Assembly (NCBI GenBank): GCA_026993045.1
Contig: JALWWR010000045.1
Span: forward strand, 1 to 7,364
Source of the DNA: Thermodesulfatator sp.
GTDB taxonomy: Bacteria > Desulfobacterota > Thermodesulfobacteria > Thermodesulfobacteriales > Thermodesulfobacteriaceae
Direction of reading: 5' to 3'
DNA: 7,364 bases
Made by a program: the position numbers and the translations under genes. Position 1 is the first letter of the stretch, and every line of letters begins with the position of its first letter. Of this stretch, positions 1 to 5,689 are shown in pieces. Below the pieces are notes generated by a model. It did not search any database. It had not been told where the DNA came from and saw only the letters and a program-made list of their open reading frames with translations.

Positions 1-1
1 G

Positions 2-454
2 GCCGGGGATCTCTTTGACGCAGTCTCCACAGCCAGCGCCCTAATAATGAGTCTCTCTCGGCTGGGGTGTTTTTTCGCCGGCTGCTGCCACGGCCGCCCG
101 GCCTACGGCCTCTCCTGGGCGGTGGTCTTCTCCGACCCGGCCACGGCCAGCCTCTACCGGGGCATTCCCCTGCACCCCACCCAACTCTACTCCGCCGGGG
201 CCAACCTGCTTCTCTTTCTGCTCCTGCTCTTTCTCTTCCGGCGGGGGACCTTCCGGGGGGCCCTGGCCGGGGTCTATTTCCTGGGCTACGGCCTTTCCCG
301 CTTCGTGATTGAGTTCTACCGGGGAGGCATGCGGCCCATGGCGGGGCCCCTGTCCCTTAACCAGGTCCTCTGCCTGGGGTTCGCGGCCGGCGGGGCCGTT
401 TTCCTCCTCCGGCGGGCCCTGAGCGCCTCCCCGAAGGGGGCTCATGAACCCTGA
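2..454 (+). CDS. Lgt-family (prolipoprotein diacylglyceryl transferase-like) membrane protein, 3' part
   Basis: This is the C-terminal 150 codons of an integral membrane protein. The frame is open from base 2, through the ATG at 47, so that ATG is internal and the gene starts before the window. The first visible segment reads SRLGCFFAGCCHGRP. It matches the Lgt signature region, with the conserved Arg, Gly-Arg-Pro and aromatic residues, but has Cys where canonical Lgt has the Asn of GNF. HPTQLY, a long hydrophobic helix, YGLSRFVIEFYR and a final LSLNQ-helix follow, all in the family order. Canonical Lgt (about 260-290 aa) moves diacylglycerol from phosphatidylglycerol to the lipobox Cys in the inner membrane. 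The GCFxAGCC variants are a divergent subgroup whose substrate I cannot state. It overlaps the next gene by 11 nt, so the two are co-transcribed. GC content is very high, unlike the genes to the right. Confidence 0.82.
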   Translation, partial: AGDLFDAVSTASALIMSLSRLGCFFAGCCHGRPAYGLSWAVVFSDPATASLYRGIPLHPTQLYSAGANLLLFLLLLFLFRRGTFRGALAGVYFLGYGLSRFVIEFYRGGMRPMAGPLSLNQVLCLGFAAGGAVFLLRRALSASPKGAHEP

Positions 455-1151
455 GACGCCTCCGGCCTCCCTCCGCCGGGGGCTCCTCTTCTGGGCCCTG
501 GCCACCGGAGCCGGTCTCCTGGCCAACCGGGGCTTGCCGGCTGCCTCCCTGCTCTTTTACGGGCTCCTCCTGGGGGCGCCTCTCCTTGAGATCCGGCCTG
601 CGGCCTATCCCCGCCTCTTCGGCCTGAGGCGCCGGGGCTTTTCCCTGGCCCTGGGCCTGGCGGCTTTGGCCGCCGGCGCCCTCTACGCCGCGGCCTTCCT
701 CCTGGCGAAGGTCTGGCTCCGGGGTCTCTTCCTCCACCCCGGTCCGATGGAGACGGCCTCCTTCCTGGGGGGAAAGCTCCTCCTCTTGGCCCCGGGGGCC
801 CTGGCCGAAGAGGTCTTCTTCCGGGGCTATCTCCAGGAGACGGTCTTCGCCGCCCGCTGGGGAGACCGAAGAATGGGGCCCCTGAGTTATCGGAACCTGG
901 CCGCCGCGGGGCTCTTCGCCCTGTCCCATGTGATCGCGGGCCTCTCCTTCAGGCCCCTTCACACCTTCCCCGGAGGCCTCCTCCTGGGCTGGCTGGTGGA
1001 GCGCGCCGGAGGCCACCTATGGCCCGCGGTCTTCCTTCACCTCTTCGCCAATCTCCTCTCCGCCTGGGCCGCAACCCTCCTCCGCCTCAACCTCCCCTCA
1101 GGAGGAGGGTTGGCGCTTCTTTTTTCTTCCAAAGGATGGGGAGCGCTCTAA
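444..1151 (+). CDS. CPBP-family glutamic-type intramembrane protease
   Basis: This 235-aa, strongly hydrophobic protein has the complete CPBP/Abi (PF02517) signature: E122-E123-x3-R127 (AEEVFFRG), F158-x3-H162 (FALSH) and H199-x3-N203 (HLFAN). These are the catalytic and metal-like residues of the Rce1/MrtC-type glutamic intramembrane proteases. Several transmembrane helices precede the motifs. Family members cleave membrane-embedded or lipidated substrates (CAAX proteins, bacteriocin leaders, myxosortase substrates). The substrate here is unknown. The ATG at 444 lies inside the end of the Lgt-like gene and follows a G-rich ribosome site (AAGGGGG, 434-440), so translation is probably coupled. 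The last ~20 residues after the HxxxN helix are low-complexity and are encoded over a terminator-like hairpin. The stop codon overlaps that of the convergent gene. The family call is firm; the role is inferred only from the Lgt-like neighbour. Confidence 0.87.
   Translation: MNPETPPASLRRGLLFWALATGAGLLANRGLPAASLLFYGLLLGAPLLEIRPAAYPRLFGLRRRGFSLALGLAALAAGALYAAAFLLAKVWLRGLFLHPGPMETASFLGGKLLLLAPGALAEEVFFRGYLQETVFAARWGDRRMGPLSYRNLAAAGLFALSHVIAGLSFRPLHTFPGGLLLGWLVERAGGHLWPAVFLHLFANLLSAWAATLLRLNLPSGGGLALLFSSKGWGAL
1072..1126 (+). terminator. Intrinsic-terminator-like hairpin inside the protease ORF
   Basis: CAACCCTCCTCC (1072-1083) is a perfect 12-bp reverse complement of GGAGGAGGGTTG (1101-1112) across a 17-nt loop. 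GCGC and the T-rich tract TTCTTTTTTC (1117-1126) follow. On the + strand this has the shape of a Rho-independent terminator. It sits 25-37 nt before the TAA at 1149-1151. On the other strand no T-tract follows the stem, so it would not end the convergent transcript in the same way. Confidence 0.55.
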
Positions 1152-1636
1152 CGCCATAACAGCTCAAGGATGGCGACTATGGCTGTTATTTGCCCCACCC
1201 AGAAAAGGAACATCCACTTGACCAGCGAAGCCTTGGTCTCGCTGATCTCCTTGCGCACCTCCTCGATTCGGAGCTGGAGCCGCATTTCTATCTCCTTCAT
1301 TTCCTTGCGCACTTCCTCGATTTGAAGCTGTAATTCTTTGCGCACTTCCTCGATTTGGAGTTGTAATTCTTTGCGCACTTCCTCGATTTGAAGCTGTAAT
1401 TCTTTGCGCACTTCCTCGATTTGAAGCTGGAGCTCCTTGCGCACTTCCTCGATTTGGAGCTGTAATTCCTTGCGCACTTCCTCGATTTGAGCCTTTAATT
1501 TGAGTTCCGTTTCTTTGAGTTCTTCCGAGGTTGCGGCTTTACGGCTTTCCACATATTCCACAAACTCCGCAAGGATAGAGGCCTTGTCCTCCCCAAGATC
1601 TCTAAAAACTTCATAAATTTTAAGGGCGTATCCCAT
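1148..1636 (-). CDS. DUF1640/CCDC90-like coiled-coil protein with C-terminal membrane anchor
   Basis: I recognise the general type, not a specific function. From the ATG at 1636 the protein has 162 residues. It has an N-terminal alpha-helical domain (YALKIYEVFRDLGEDKA..., about residues 1-40), then a long coiled coil, then a C-terminal membrane helix (KWMFLFWVGQITAIVAIL). The coiled coil holds seven copies of IEEVRKE. The first six are spaced exactly 11 residues apart (unit LQLQIEEVRKE) and the last is spaced 18. An 11-residue period suggests a hendecad, slightly right-handed coil; 18 equals 11+7 and keeps the helix in register. The frame extends to a GTG at 1747, but that start lacks a ribosome site, lies at the predicted transcription start and would translate an inverted-repeat element. 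The ATG at 1636 has GGAG 7 nt upstream and begins the conserved domain. Such proteins are tail-anchored or oligomeric in the inner membrane; cellular role unknown. Confidence 0.75.
   Translation of the reverse strand: MGYALKIYEVFRDLGEDKASILAEFVEYVESRKAATSEELKETELKLKAQIEEVRKELQLQIEEVRKELQLQIEEVRKELQLQIEEVRKELQLQIEEVRKELQLQIEEVRKEMKEIEMRLQLRIEEVRKEISETKASLVKWMFLFWVGQITAIVAILELLWR
1308..1472 (-). repeat. Five tandem 33-bp repeats encoding LQLQIEEVRKE
   Basis: Units start at 1308, 1341, 1374, 1407 and 1440 and each is exactly 33 bp. On the + strand they begin CGCACTTCCTCGATTTG. A degenerate half unit follows at 1473 and a related copy lies at 1254. Units 1308 and 1374 are identical and the others differ at a few positions. 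Every difference is synonymous, so the 11-residue unit is identical in all five. The length is a multiple of three, so unit gain or loss would keep the reading frame. Confidence 0.95.
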
Positions 1637-1641
1637 AAGCG

Positions 1642-1647
1642 ATCTCC
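1642..1647 (-). promoter_or_regulatory. Ribosome binding site fixing the coiled-coil gene start
   Basis: GGAGAT on the minus strand, with GGAG ending 7 nt before the ATG at 1636. The alternative GTG at 1747 has no purine-rich site upstream. This decides the start 37 codons downstream of the longest possible reading frame. Confidence 0.65.
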
Positions 1648-1675
1648 ATCTAGGTTTGTGAATATTACTATAGAG

Positions 1676-1742
1676 ACCTCTGTAATAATATTCCCCCTCC
1701 CAAACCCTCTCCCAAAGAGGGAGGGCGGACTTTTTCAGAGGT
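1676..1742. repeat. 67-bp inverted-repeat element in the leader of the coiled-coil gene
   Basis: The ends are ACCTCTG (1676-1682) and CAGAGGT (1736-1742), perfect inverted repeats. Inside lies a second palindromic block, CCCTCCC ... GGGAGGG (about 1695-1725), and a competing inner hairpin, CCCTCT-CCCAA-AGAGGG. Read on the + strand, the core translates as PLPNPLPKREGG. I recognise this from spurious ORFs over small dispersed repeats in many genomes. It may be a MITE/REP-like element or simply a structured 5' leader. A genome-wide copy count, which I cannot do here, would decide. Confidence 0.5.
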
Positions 1743-1751
1743 TTCACTATA

Positions 1752-1780
1752 AGTATAGTTTAGCTTTTAAAGCTCGTAAA
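1752..1780 (-). promoter_or_regulatory. Sigma-70-type promoter for the coiled-coil gene
   Basis: On the minus strand TTTACG (-35, 1780-1775) is separated by 17 nt from TATACT (-10, 1757-1752). These match the consensus hexamers at 4/6 and 5/6 positions. Predicted start is near 1745, giving a leader of about 110 nt before the ATG at 1636. The surroundings are the most AT-rich stretch of the window. Confidence 0.5.
1762..1774. promoter_or_regulatory. Palindrome in the promoter spacer (possible operator)
   Basis: AGCTTT-A-AAAGCT is a perfect 6+6 palindrome lying wholly within the 17-nt spacer between the predicted -35 and -10 hexamers. That is a common place for a repressor site. No regulator is identified and an AT-rich palindrome of this size can arise by chance. 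Confidence 0.25.
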
Positions 1781-1856
1781 ATTTTTTTCCTAAAAATTCC
1801 GCCGGAAGAAACGCGAGACCTTTGGATAATAGTCGGGAACCGCTACCCCTTCACCC

Positions 1857-3749
1857 TCAGGGGGAAAATGGTTTTTCAGCGGTCTCCAGGAACGCCAAAA
1901 ATCGGGGGGCCAGTTTTTCAGCTAAAAGACCGTATTTTTCTCTTAAAATGGCGGGAGAGCCGTGTTCAATGAAACGGTCTGGGAGCCCTATCCGTAAGAG
2001 GGGGGTGGGGATCCTGCGGTCGCTTAAAAGTTCGGCCACAGCGGAACCAAAGCCTCCCCAGAGGGTGTTTTCCTCCAAGGTAACCACCTTGGGAAACTGT
2101 GAGCTCAGCTCACAGATCAACTCTTCGTCTAAGGGTTTTATAAAACGGGCGTTCACCACCGCCACTGAAACCCCCTGTTTTTCGAGGGTTTCAGCCGCTT
2201 TTAAGGCCTCATAAACCAGGGGGCCCGCCGCCAGGACCAAGAGGTCTTTGCCCTCCCGTAAGATTTCGGCTTTTCCCAGGGGGATTTCCTGAAATTCCGA
2301 GTCTAGAGGCGCGCCCACCCCGTTTCCCCTGGGATAACGGAGGGCCGCCGGCCCTGAAAGTTTAAGGGCCGTGTAAAGCAGGTGTTGGAGCTCGTTTTCG
2401 TCTTTAGGGGCCATGACGGTAAAGTTGGGGATAAGCCGGAGGTAAGAAAGGTCGAACTGGCCCTGGTGGGTAGGCCCGTCTTCTCCTACCAGGCCGCCTC
2501 GATCCAAGGCGAAGACCACGTGCAAGTTGGGCAAGGCCACGTCATGGATGAGTTGGTCGAAGGCCCGCTGGAGAAACGTGGAATAGATGGCGCAGACCGG
2601 AAGCAGCCCTTCCAAGGCCAAGCCCGCGGCGAAGGTGACGGCGTGCTGCTCGCAGATGCCTACATCGAAAAAGCGATGGGGAAACTTTCGGGAAAAGGGT
2701 TTAAGCCCGGTACCGCTGGCCATGGCCGCGGTGATGGCCACCAACCGGGGCTCTTCTTCCGCCAATTTTATCAGGGCCTGGCCGAAGACCTCGGTGTAAG
2801 TGGGAGGGGCCTTAGGGTCTTTGAACACCCGGCCGGTCTGCGGATCAAAGGGCCCTACGCCGTGAAAGGTCTCCGGATCATCTTCGGCCGGGCGATAGCC
2901 CTTTCCCTTTTGGGTCAAAACGTGGACCAAAAGGGGCCCCCGCATCTCACGCAGGTTGCGGAAGAGCTGGATCAGGCCTTCAAGATCATGGCCGTCCACC
3001 GGTCCGATGTATTCGAAATTGAGGGCCTCAAACAGCATGCCTGGAGTTAGGGCGCATTTGAGGATCTCTTCGCTCTTTTTTAAGGCGTGGAGAAAATGCT
3101 CTCCTCCGGGAAGGCGCCCCATTACCTTTTCAACGTCCTTTTTGAGGCGGCGGGCCAGCCGACCGGTGATCCTTCGGGAAAGAAAGGAAGAAAGGGCCCC
3201 CACGTTGGGGGAGATGGACATCTCGTTATCGTTCAGGATAACGATGAGGTCTTCCTTAAGGTGTCCGGTGTGGTTTAAGGCCTCAAAGGCCAGGCCCGCG
3301 GTCATAGAGCCGTCTCCAATCACCGCAATTACCCGGCCCTCCTTTTGGGAAAGCCTGAGGGCAGTGGCGATCCCCAAACTGTAAGAAAGGGAGGTGCTGC
3401 TGTGGCCGGTCTCTACGATGTCATGGGGGCTTTCGGCCCGCTTGGGGAAACCGGCGACGCCTCCATACTGGCGCAGGGTGTGAAATCGGGAACGGCGGCT
3501 GGTCAAGAGCTTGTGGGCGTAACTTTGATGCCCCACGTCCCAGACGATCCGGTCCTTAGGGGACTCAAACACATAGTGTAAGGCCAGGGTGAGTTCCACC
3601 ACGCCCAGGTTAGGGGCCAGATGCCCTCCGTTTCGGGCCACGGTCTCGATAATGACCTCCCGGATCTCCTGGGCCAGCTTTTTGAGTTCGGTAAGTTTTA
3701 GGTTTTTGAGGTCCTGCGGGCTGTTTATTTTTTCTAAGATACGGCTCAT
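1857..3749 (-). CDS. dxs: 1-deoxy-D-xylulose-5-phosphate synthase
   Basis: Dxs is the thiamine-diphosphate enzyme that condenses pyruvate with glyceraldehyde 3-phosphate, the first step of the MEP isoprenoid pathway. It is a cytosolic dimer. From the ATG at 3749 the protein is 630 aa, the normal length. Visible marks, numbered from that Met: the active-site His in DVGHQSYAHK (H74), GHSSTS (115-120), the ThDP/Mg motif GDGSM...NDN (145-175), then the pyrimidine-binding domain with catalytic Glu in ICEQHAVT (E367) and DRGGLVGEDGPTHQG (416-430), and a C-terminal transketolase domain with VVTLEEN...GGFG. A TTG at 3785 would add 12 residues but would overlap ispA. The ATG starts the typical sequence (SRILEKINSP) 4 nt after the ispA stop, although no clear ribosome site is seen, so translation is probably coupled. 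It is the last gene of the operon; no convincing terminator follows. Confidence 0.97.
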   Translation of the reverse strand: MSRILEKINSPQDLKNLKLTELKKLAQEIREVIIETVARNGGHLAPNLGVVELTLALHYVFESPKDRIVWDVGHQSYAHKLLTSRRSRFHTLRQYGGVAGFPKRAESPHDIVETGHSSTSLSYSLGIATALRLSQKEGRVIAVIGDGSMTAGLAFEALNHTGHLKEDLIVILNDNEMSISPNVGALSSFLSRRITGRLARRLKKDVEKVMGRLPGGEHFLHALKKSEEILKCALTPGMLFEALNFEYIGPVDGHDLEGLIQLFRNLREMRGPLLVHVLTQKGKGYRPAEDDPETFHGVGPFDPQTGRVFKDPKAPPTYTEVFGQALIKLAEEEPRLVAITAAMASGTGLKPFSRKFPHRFFDVGICEQHAVTFAAGLALEGLLPVCAIYSTFLQRAFDQLIHDVALPNLHVVFALDRGGLVGEDGPTHQGQFDLSYLRLIPNFTVMAPKDENELQHLLYTALKLSGPAALRYPRGNGVGAPLDSEFQEIPLGKAEILREGKDLLVLAAGPLVYEALKAAETLEKQGVSVAVVNARFIKPLDEELICELSSQFPKVVTLEENTLWGGFGSAVAELLSDRRIPTPLLRIGLPDRFIEHGSPAILREKYGLLAEKLAPRFLAFLETAEKPFSP

Positions 3750-3753
3750 AGGG

Positions 3754-4653
3754 TTAATTTTGACGGGAAAGGACGAAGCGGGCAAGGGCTCGCAAGGGTT
3801 CGGCCCGCTCCCCCAAGGGCTTTAAGGCGCAAAGGGCCTGCTCTATAAGTTTTTGGGCTTGTCTTCGGGCTTCTTCAACTCCAGCCACCGCCGGATAGGT
3901 GGCCTTCTTTTTCTTGAGATCCGCCCCCACGGTCTTGCCCAAAGTCTTTTCCTCTCCAGTGAGATCCAGGAGGCCGTCCACGATCTGAAAGGCCAGTCCC
4001 ACGGCCTCGCCATATTTCCAGAGGCTTTCTTTTTCTTGGGGGGAGGCGCCGGCTAGGAGCCCCCCGGAAACCACCGAGGCCGTGATCAAGGCTGCGGTCT
4101 TATGGGCATGGATGTATTCCACGGTCTTCAAAGGCACGCTCTTTCCCTCGGCAAGAAGATCCGCCATCTGCCCCCCCACCATGCCATGGATCCCTGCGGC
4201 CTGGGCCACAAGATGAAGGGCTTGAAGGAGCCTTTCGGCGGCGGTCTTTTTCAAAAGTTCGGGATGTGAGAAGAGTTCAAAGGCCAGGGCCTGAAGCCCG
4301 TCTCCAGCCAGGATGGCGGTGGCCTCGTCAAAGGCCCGGTGGCAGGTGGGCTGCCCCCGGCGAAGATCGTCGTCGTCCATGGCCGGGAGATCGTCATGGA
4401 TCAAGGAATAGGTGTGAAGGCACTCCAGCCCGCAGGCAAAGAGCAGGAAGTCTTCTCCTCTTCCTCCCACCGCTTCCGCCCCCCACCAGCAAAGGGCCGG
4501 GCGCAGCCTCTTTCCTCCGGAAAGGAGACTGTAGCGCATAGCCGAAACCACTCGGCCCCCGGGAGAAGGATCTTCCGGAAGGAGATTCTCAAGTTCTTGT
4601 TCTACTCTGGCCTTGATGTAAGCCAGGGCCTCTAAAAAGGCCTCTTCCTTCAT
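3754..4653 (-). CDS. ispA: Polyprenyl synthetase, farnesyl-diphosphate synthase type
   Basis: This 299-aa trans-prenyltransferase condenses IPP with DMAPP or geranyl-PP in the cytosol, using the products of the Dxs-initiated pathway encoded next door. The first Asp-rich motif is DDLPAMDDDD (87-96) followed by LRRG, the two-residue-insert form of bacterial type II FPP synthases. SGGKRLRP (45-52) and the GQ..DL helix (161-166) are also present. The region before the first motif (HTYSLIHDD) equals that of E. coli IspA, which favours a C15 product, though geranylgeranyl-PP is not excluded. The oddity is the second Asp-rich motif: D226-G-L-L-D230 instead of DDxxD, through a GGC codon at 3975-3973. 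The start ATG overlaps the xseB stop (ATGA) and has a G-rich ribosome site (AAGGGGAG). The stop lies 4 nt before dxs. Confidence 0.93.
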   Translation of the reverse strand: MKEEAFLEALAYIKARVEQELENLLPEDPSPGGRVVSAMRYSLLSGGKRLRPALCWWGAEAVGGRGEDFLLFACGLECLHTYSLIHDDLPAMDDDDLRRGQPTCHRAFDEATAILAGDGLQALAFELFSHPELLKKTAAERLLQALHLVAQAAGIHGMVGGQMADLLAEGKSVPLKTVEYIHAHKTAALITASVVSGGLLAGASPQEKESLWKYGEAVGLAFQIVDGLLDLTGEEKTLGKTVGADLKKKKATYPAVAGVEEARRQAQKLIEQALCALKPLGERAEPLRALARFVLSRQN

Positions 4654-4841
4654 ATCTCCCCTTCCCAGGATAGGATTTCCACCCTTTGCCGGGCAGACTT
4701 TAGGATCTCTTCGCAGGTCTTTACCAGTTTAAGTCCCTCCTCGTATAGTTTCAGAGCCTCCTCCAAGGTAAGGTCCTCAACCTCTAAGGTCTTAACGGTT
4801 TCTTCTAAGCGTTTAAGTTTATCTTCTAAGGCTAGGGCCAT
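4650..4841 (-). CDS. xseB: Exodeoxyribonuclease VII small subunit
   Basis: A 63-residue, all-helical, charged protein with the XseB pattern: a first helix (LEDKLKRLEETVKTLE), the turn with DLTLEEALKLYEEGLKLV, then a second helix with CEEILKSARQRVEIL. E. coli XseB is about 80 aa and this one is near the short end of the family. In the known enzyme several small subunits bind the long helices of one XseA to form the single-strand exonuclease. That partner is not intact here: the xseA at the head of this operon has lost its catalytic and coiled-coil parts. The gene overlaps the peptidase gene by 23 nt at its start and ispA by 4 nt at its end, with GGAG 7 nt before the ATG. Apparent integrity suggests either a full xseA elsewhere or recent loss. 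Confidence 0.88.
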   Translation of the reverse strand: MALALEDKLKRLEETVKTLEVEDLTLEEALKLYEEGLKLVKTCEEILKSARQRVEILSWEGEI

Positions 4842-5679
4842 AGGAGGTCTCCAGGATCTTTAGGGCCTGTAAGGGATTAACTTTAACCCCGGACACGTAA
4901 AATCCAAAATGGAGATGGGGCCCGGTGGCCCGGCCGCTGGCCCCGGAAAGCCCAATTACCTGCCCCTGTTTTACCCACACCCCGGGCCGGACCAAGATCT
5001 TTGAGAGATGGGCGTAATAGGTGTGAACTCCGCAGCCGTGGGAGAGGATGACCACCCGGCCAGGAAGATAAAAGTCTCCCACCAACTCCACCCGTCCTTC
5101 TTGGGCGGCTTTAACCGGGGTGCCTTTAGGCAAAGCCAGATCTACGCCGCTGTGAGGACTGCGAGGCTGGCCGTTTAAGATGCGTCGCAGGCCAAAGGGG
5201 CTGGAGATGCGCCCCTGGGCCGGAAGGACAAAGGGCTTTTCCCACCGGCAAGAGCCTTCCGCTGAAGAAAGGGCCCTTTTAAGTCGCGTCCATTCTCTTT
5301 GAATTCGGGCCAGGACAGCCGGCGGAAACTCCACCATCTTTCGAGGCAAGGTCAAACGCTCCTCCGGATAGGATTTGGGACGGACCCGAAGGAGGAGCTT
5401 ACGAGGCCTAAGTCCTTCCACCAGAGCGGTATAGGTTCCCGGAGAAGTATCGAAGGGCGCTGCGAGGAGGAAACCTTTCCGGGAACCGATTTTTACCGGA
5501 TAAAAGAGGTGGTTTAGGAAACGAGCCCTCTTTTCCCCCCTTTTGGCGGGTAAAAAAATTACCTCTCCGGGATAAAGAGCTGCAGGCCCTTGGGCCAAAG
5601 CCGAAACGACCCCCAAAAGGCCTAAGGTTAGATTTATCAAGGCCACCTTGGCCCAAAGTTTTCTTCCTCGCCGCCTCAT
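4819..5679 (-). CDS. Secreted M23-family peptidoglycan endopeptidase
   Basis: A 286-aa protein with an Arg-rich N-terminus, a hydrophobic core and an ALA-Q cleavage pattern (about residues 1-29), so a Sec signal peptide and periplasmic location are expected. No lipobox Cys follows. Residues 30-145 resemble the beta-rich N-terminal domain of M23 hydrolases. The LytM/M23 domain starts near 152: RISSPFGLRR, then HSGVD with zinc ligands H176 and D180, YAHLS with H224, and GPHLHFG with H255 and the third ligand H257. All key residues are present, so it should be an active zinc endopeptidase that cuts peptide cross-links in the cell wall; the exact bond is unknown. It begins 10 nt after the xseA remnant with a GAGGGG ribosome site and ends 23 nt inside xseB. 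Placement between xseA and xseB is a layout I recall from Deltaproteobacteria. Confidence 0.92.
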   Translation of the reverse strand: MRRRGRKLWAKVALINLTLGLLGVVSALAQGPAALYPGEVIFLPAKRGEKRARFLNHLFYPVKIGSRKGFLLAAPFDTSPGTYTALVEGLRPRKLLLRVRPKSYPEERLTLPRKMVEFPPAVLARIQREWTRLKRALSSAEGSCRWEKPFVLPAQGRISSPFGLRRILNGQPRSPHSGVDLALPKGTPVKAAQEGRVELVGDFYLPGRVVILSHGCGVHTYYAHLSKILVRPGVWVKQGQVIGLSGASGRATGPHLHFGFYVSGVKVNPLQALKILETSYGPSLRR

Positions 5680-5689
5680 TTGCCCCTCT

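Noticed and set aside
41..526. Minus-strand open frame of 161 codons, and a 219-codon one at 357-1016
   Set aside because: Both lie opposite the Lgt-like and protease genes. They are Pro/Gly/Glu/Arg-rich low-complexity products of very high GC and show no domain, whereas the plus-strand frames carry family motifs.
1254..1505. Repeat array as a CRISPR
   Set aside because: The 33-bp units abut directly without spacers and are translated in frame as a coiled coil.
1795..1810. Small hairpin TTCCGGCGGAA followed by TTTTT on the minus strand after dxs, as a terminator
   Set aside because: The stem is only 4 bp with a 3-nt loop, too weak to call. The end of the dxs transcript remains unassigned.
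1658..1972. Plus-strand frame of 104 codons beginning in the inverted-repeat element
   Set aside because: It starts with the PLPNPLPKREGG translation of a palindromic repeat and runs antisense into dxs; a known type of spurious ORF.
2382..3050. Plus-strand open frame of 222 codons, with several smaller ones between 2587 and 3825
   Set aside because: Antisense to dxs, which has every expected motif along this stretch. No ribosome site or recognisable protein.
3750..3785. TTG at 3785 as the dxs start
   Set aside because: It would overlap the ispA coding end and add 12 non-family residues. The ATG at 3749 begins the usual Dxs sequence.
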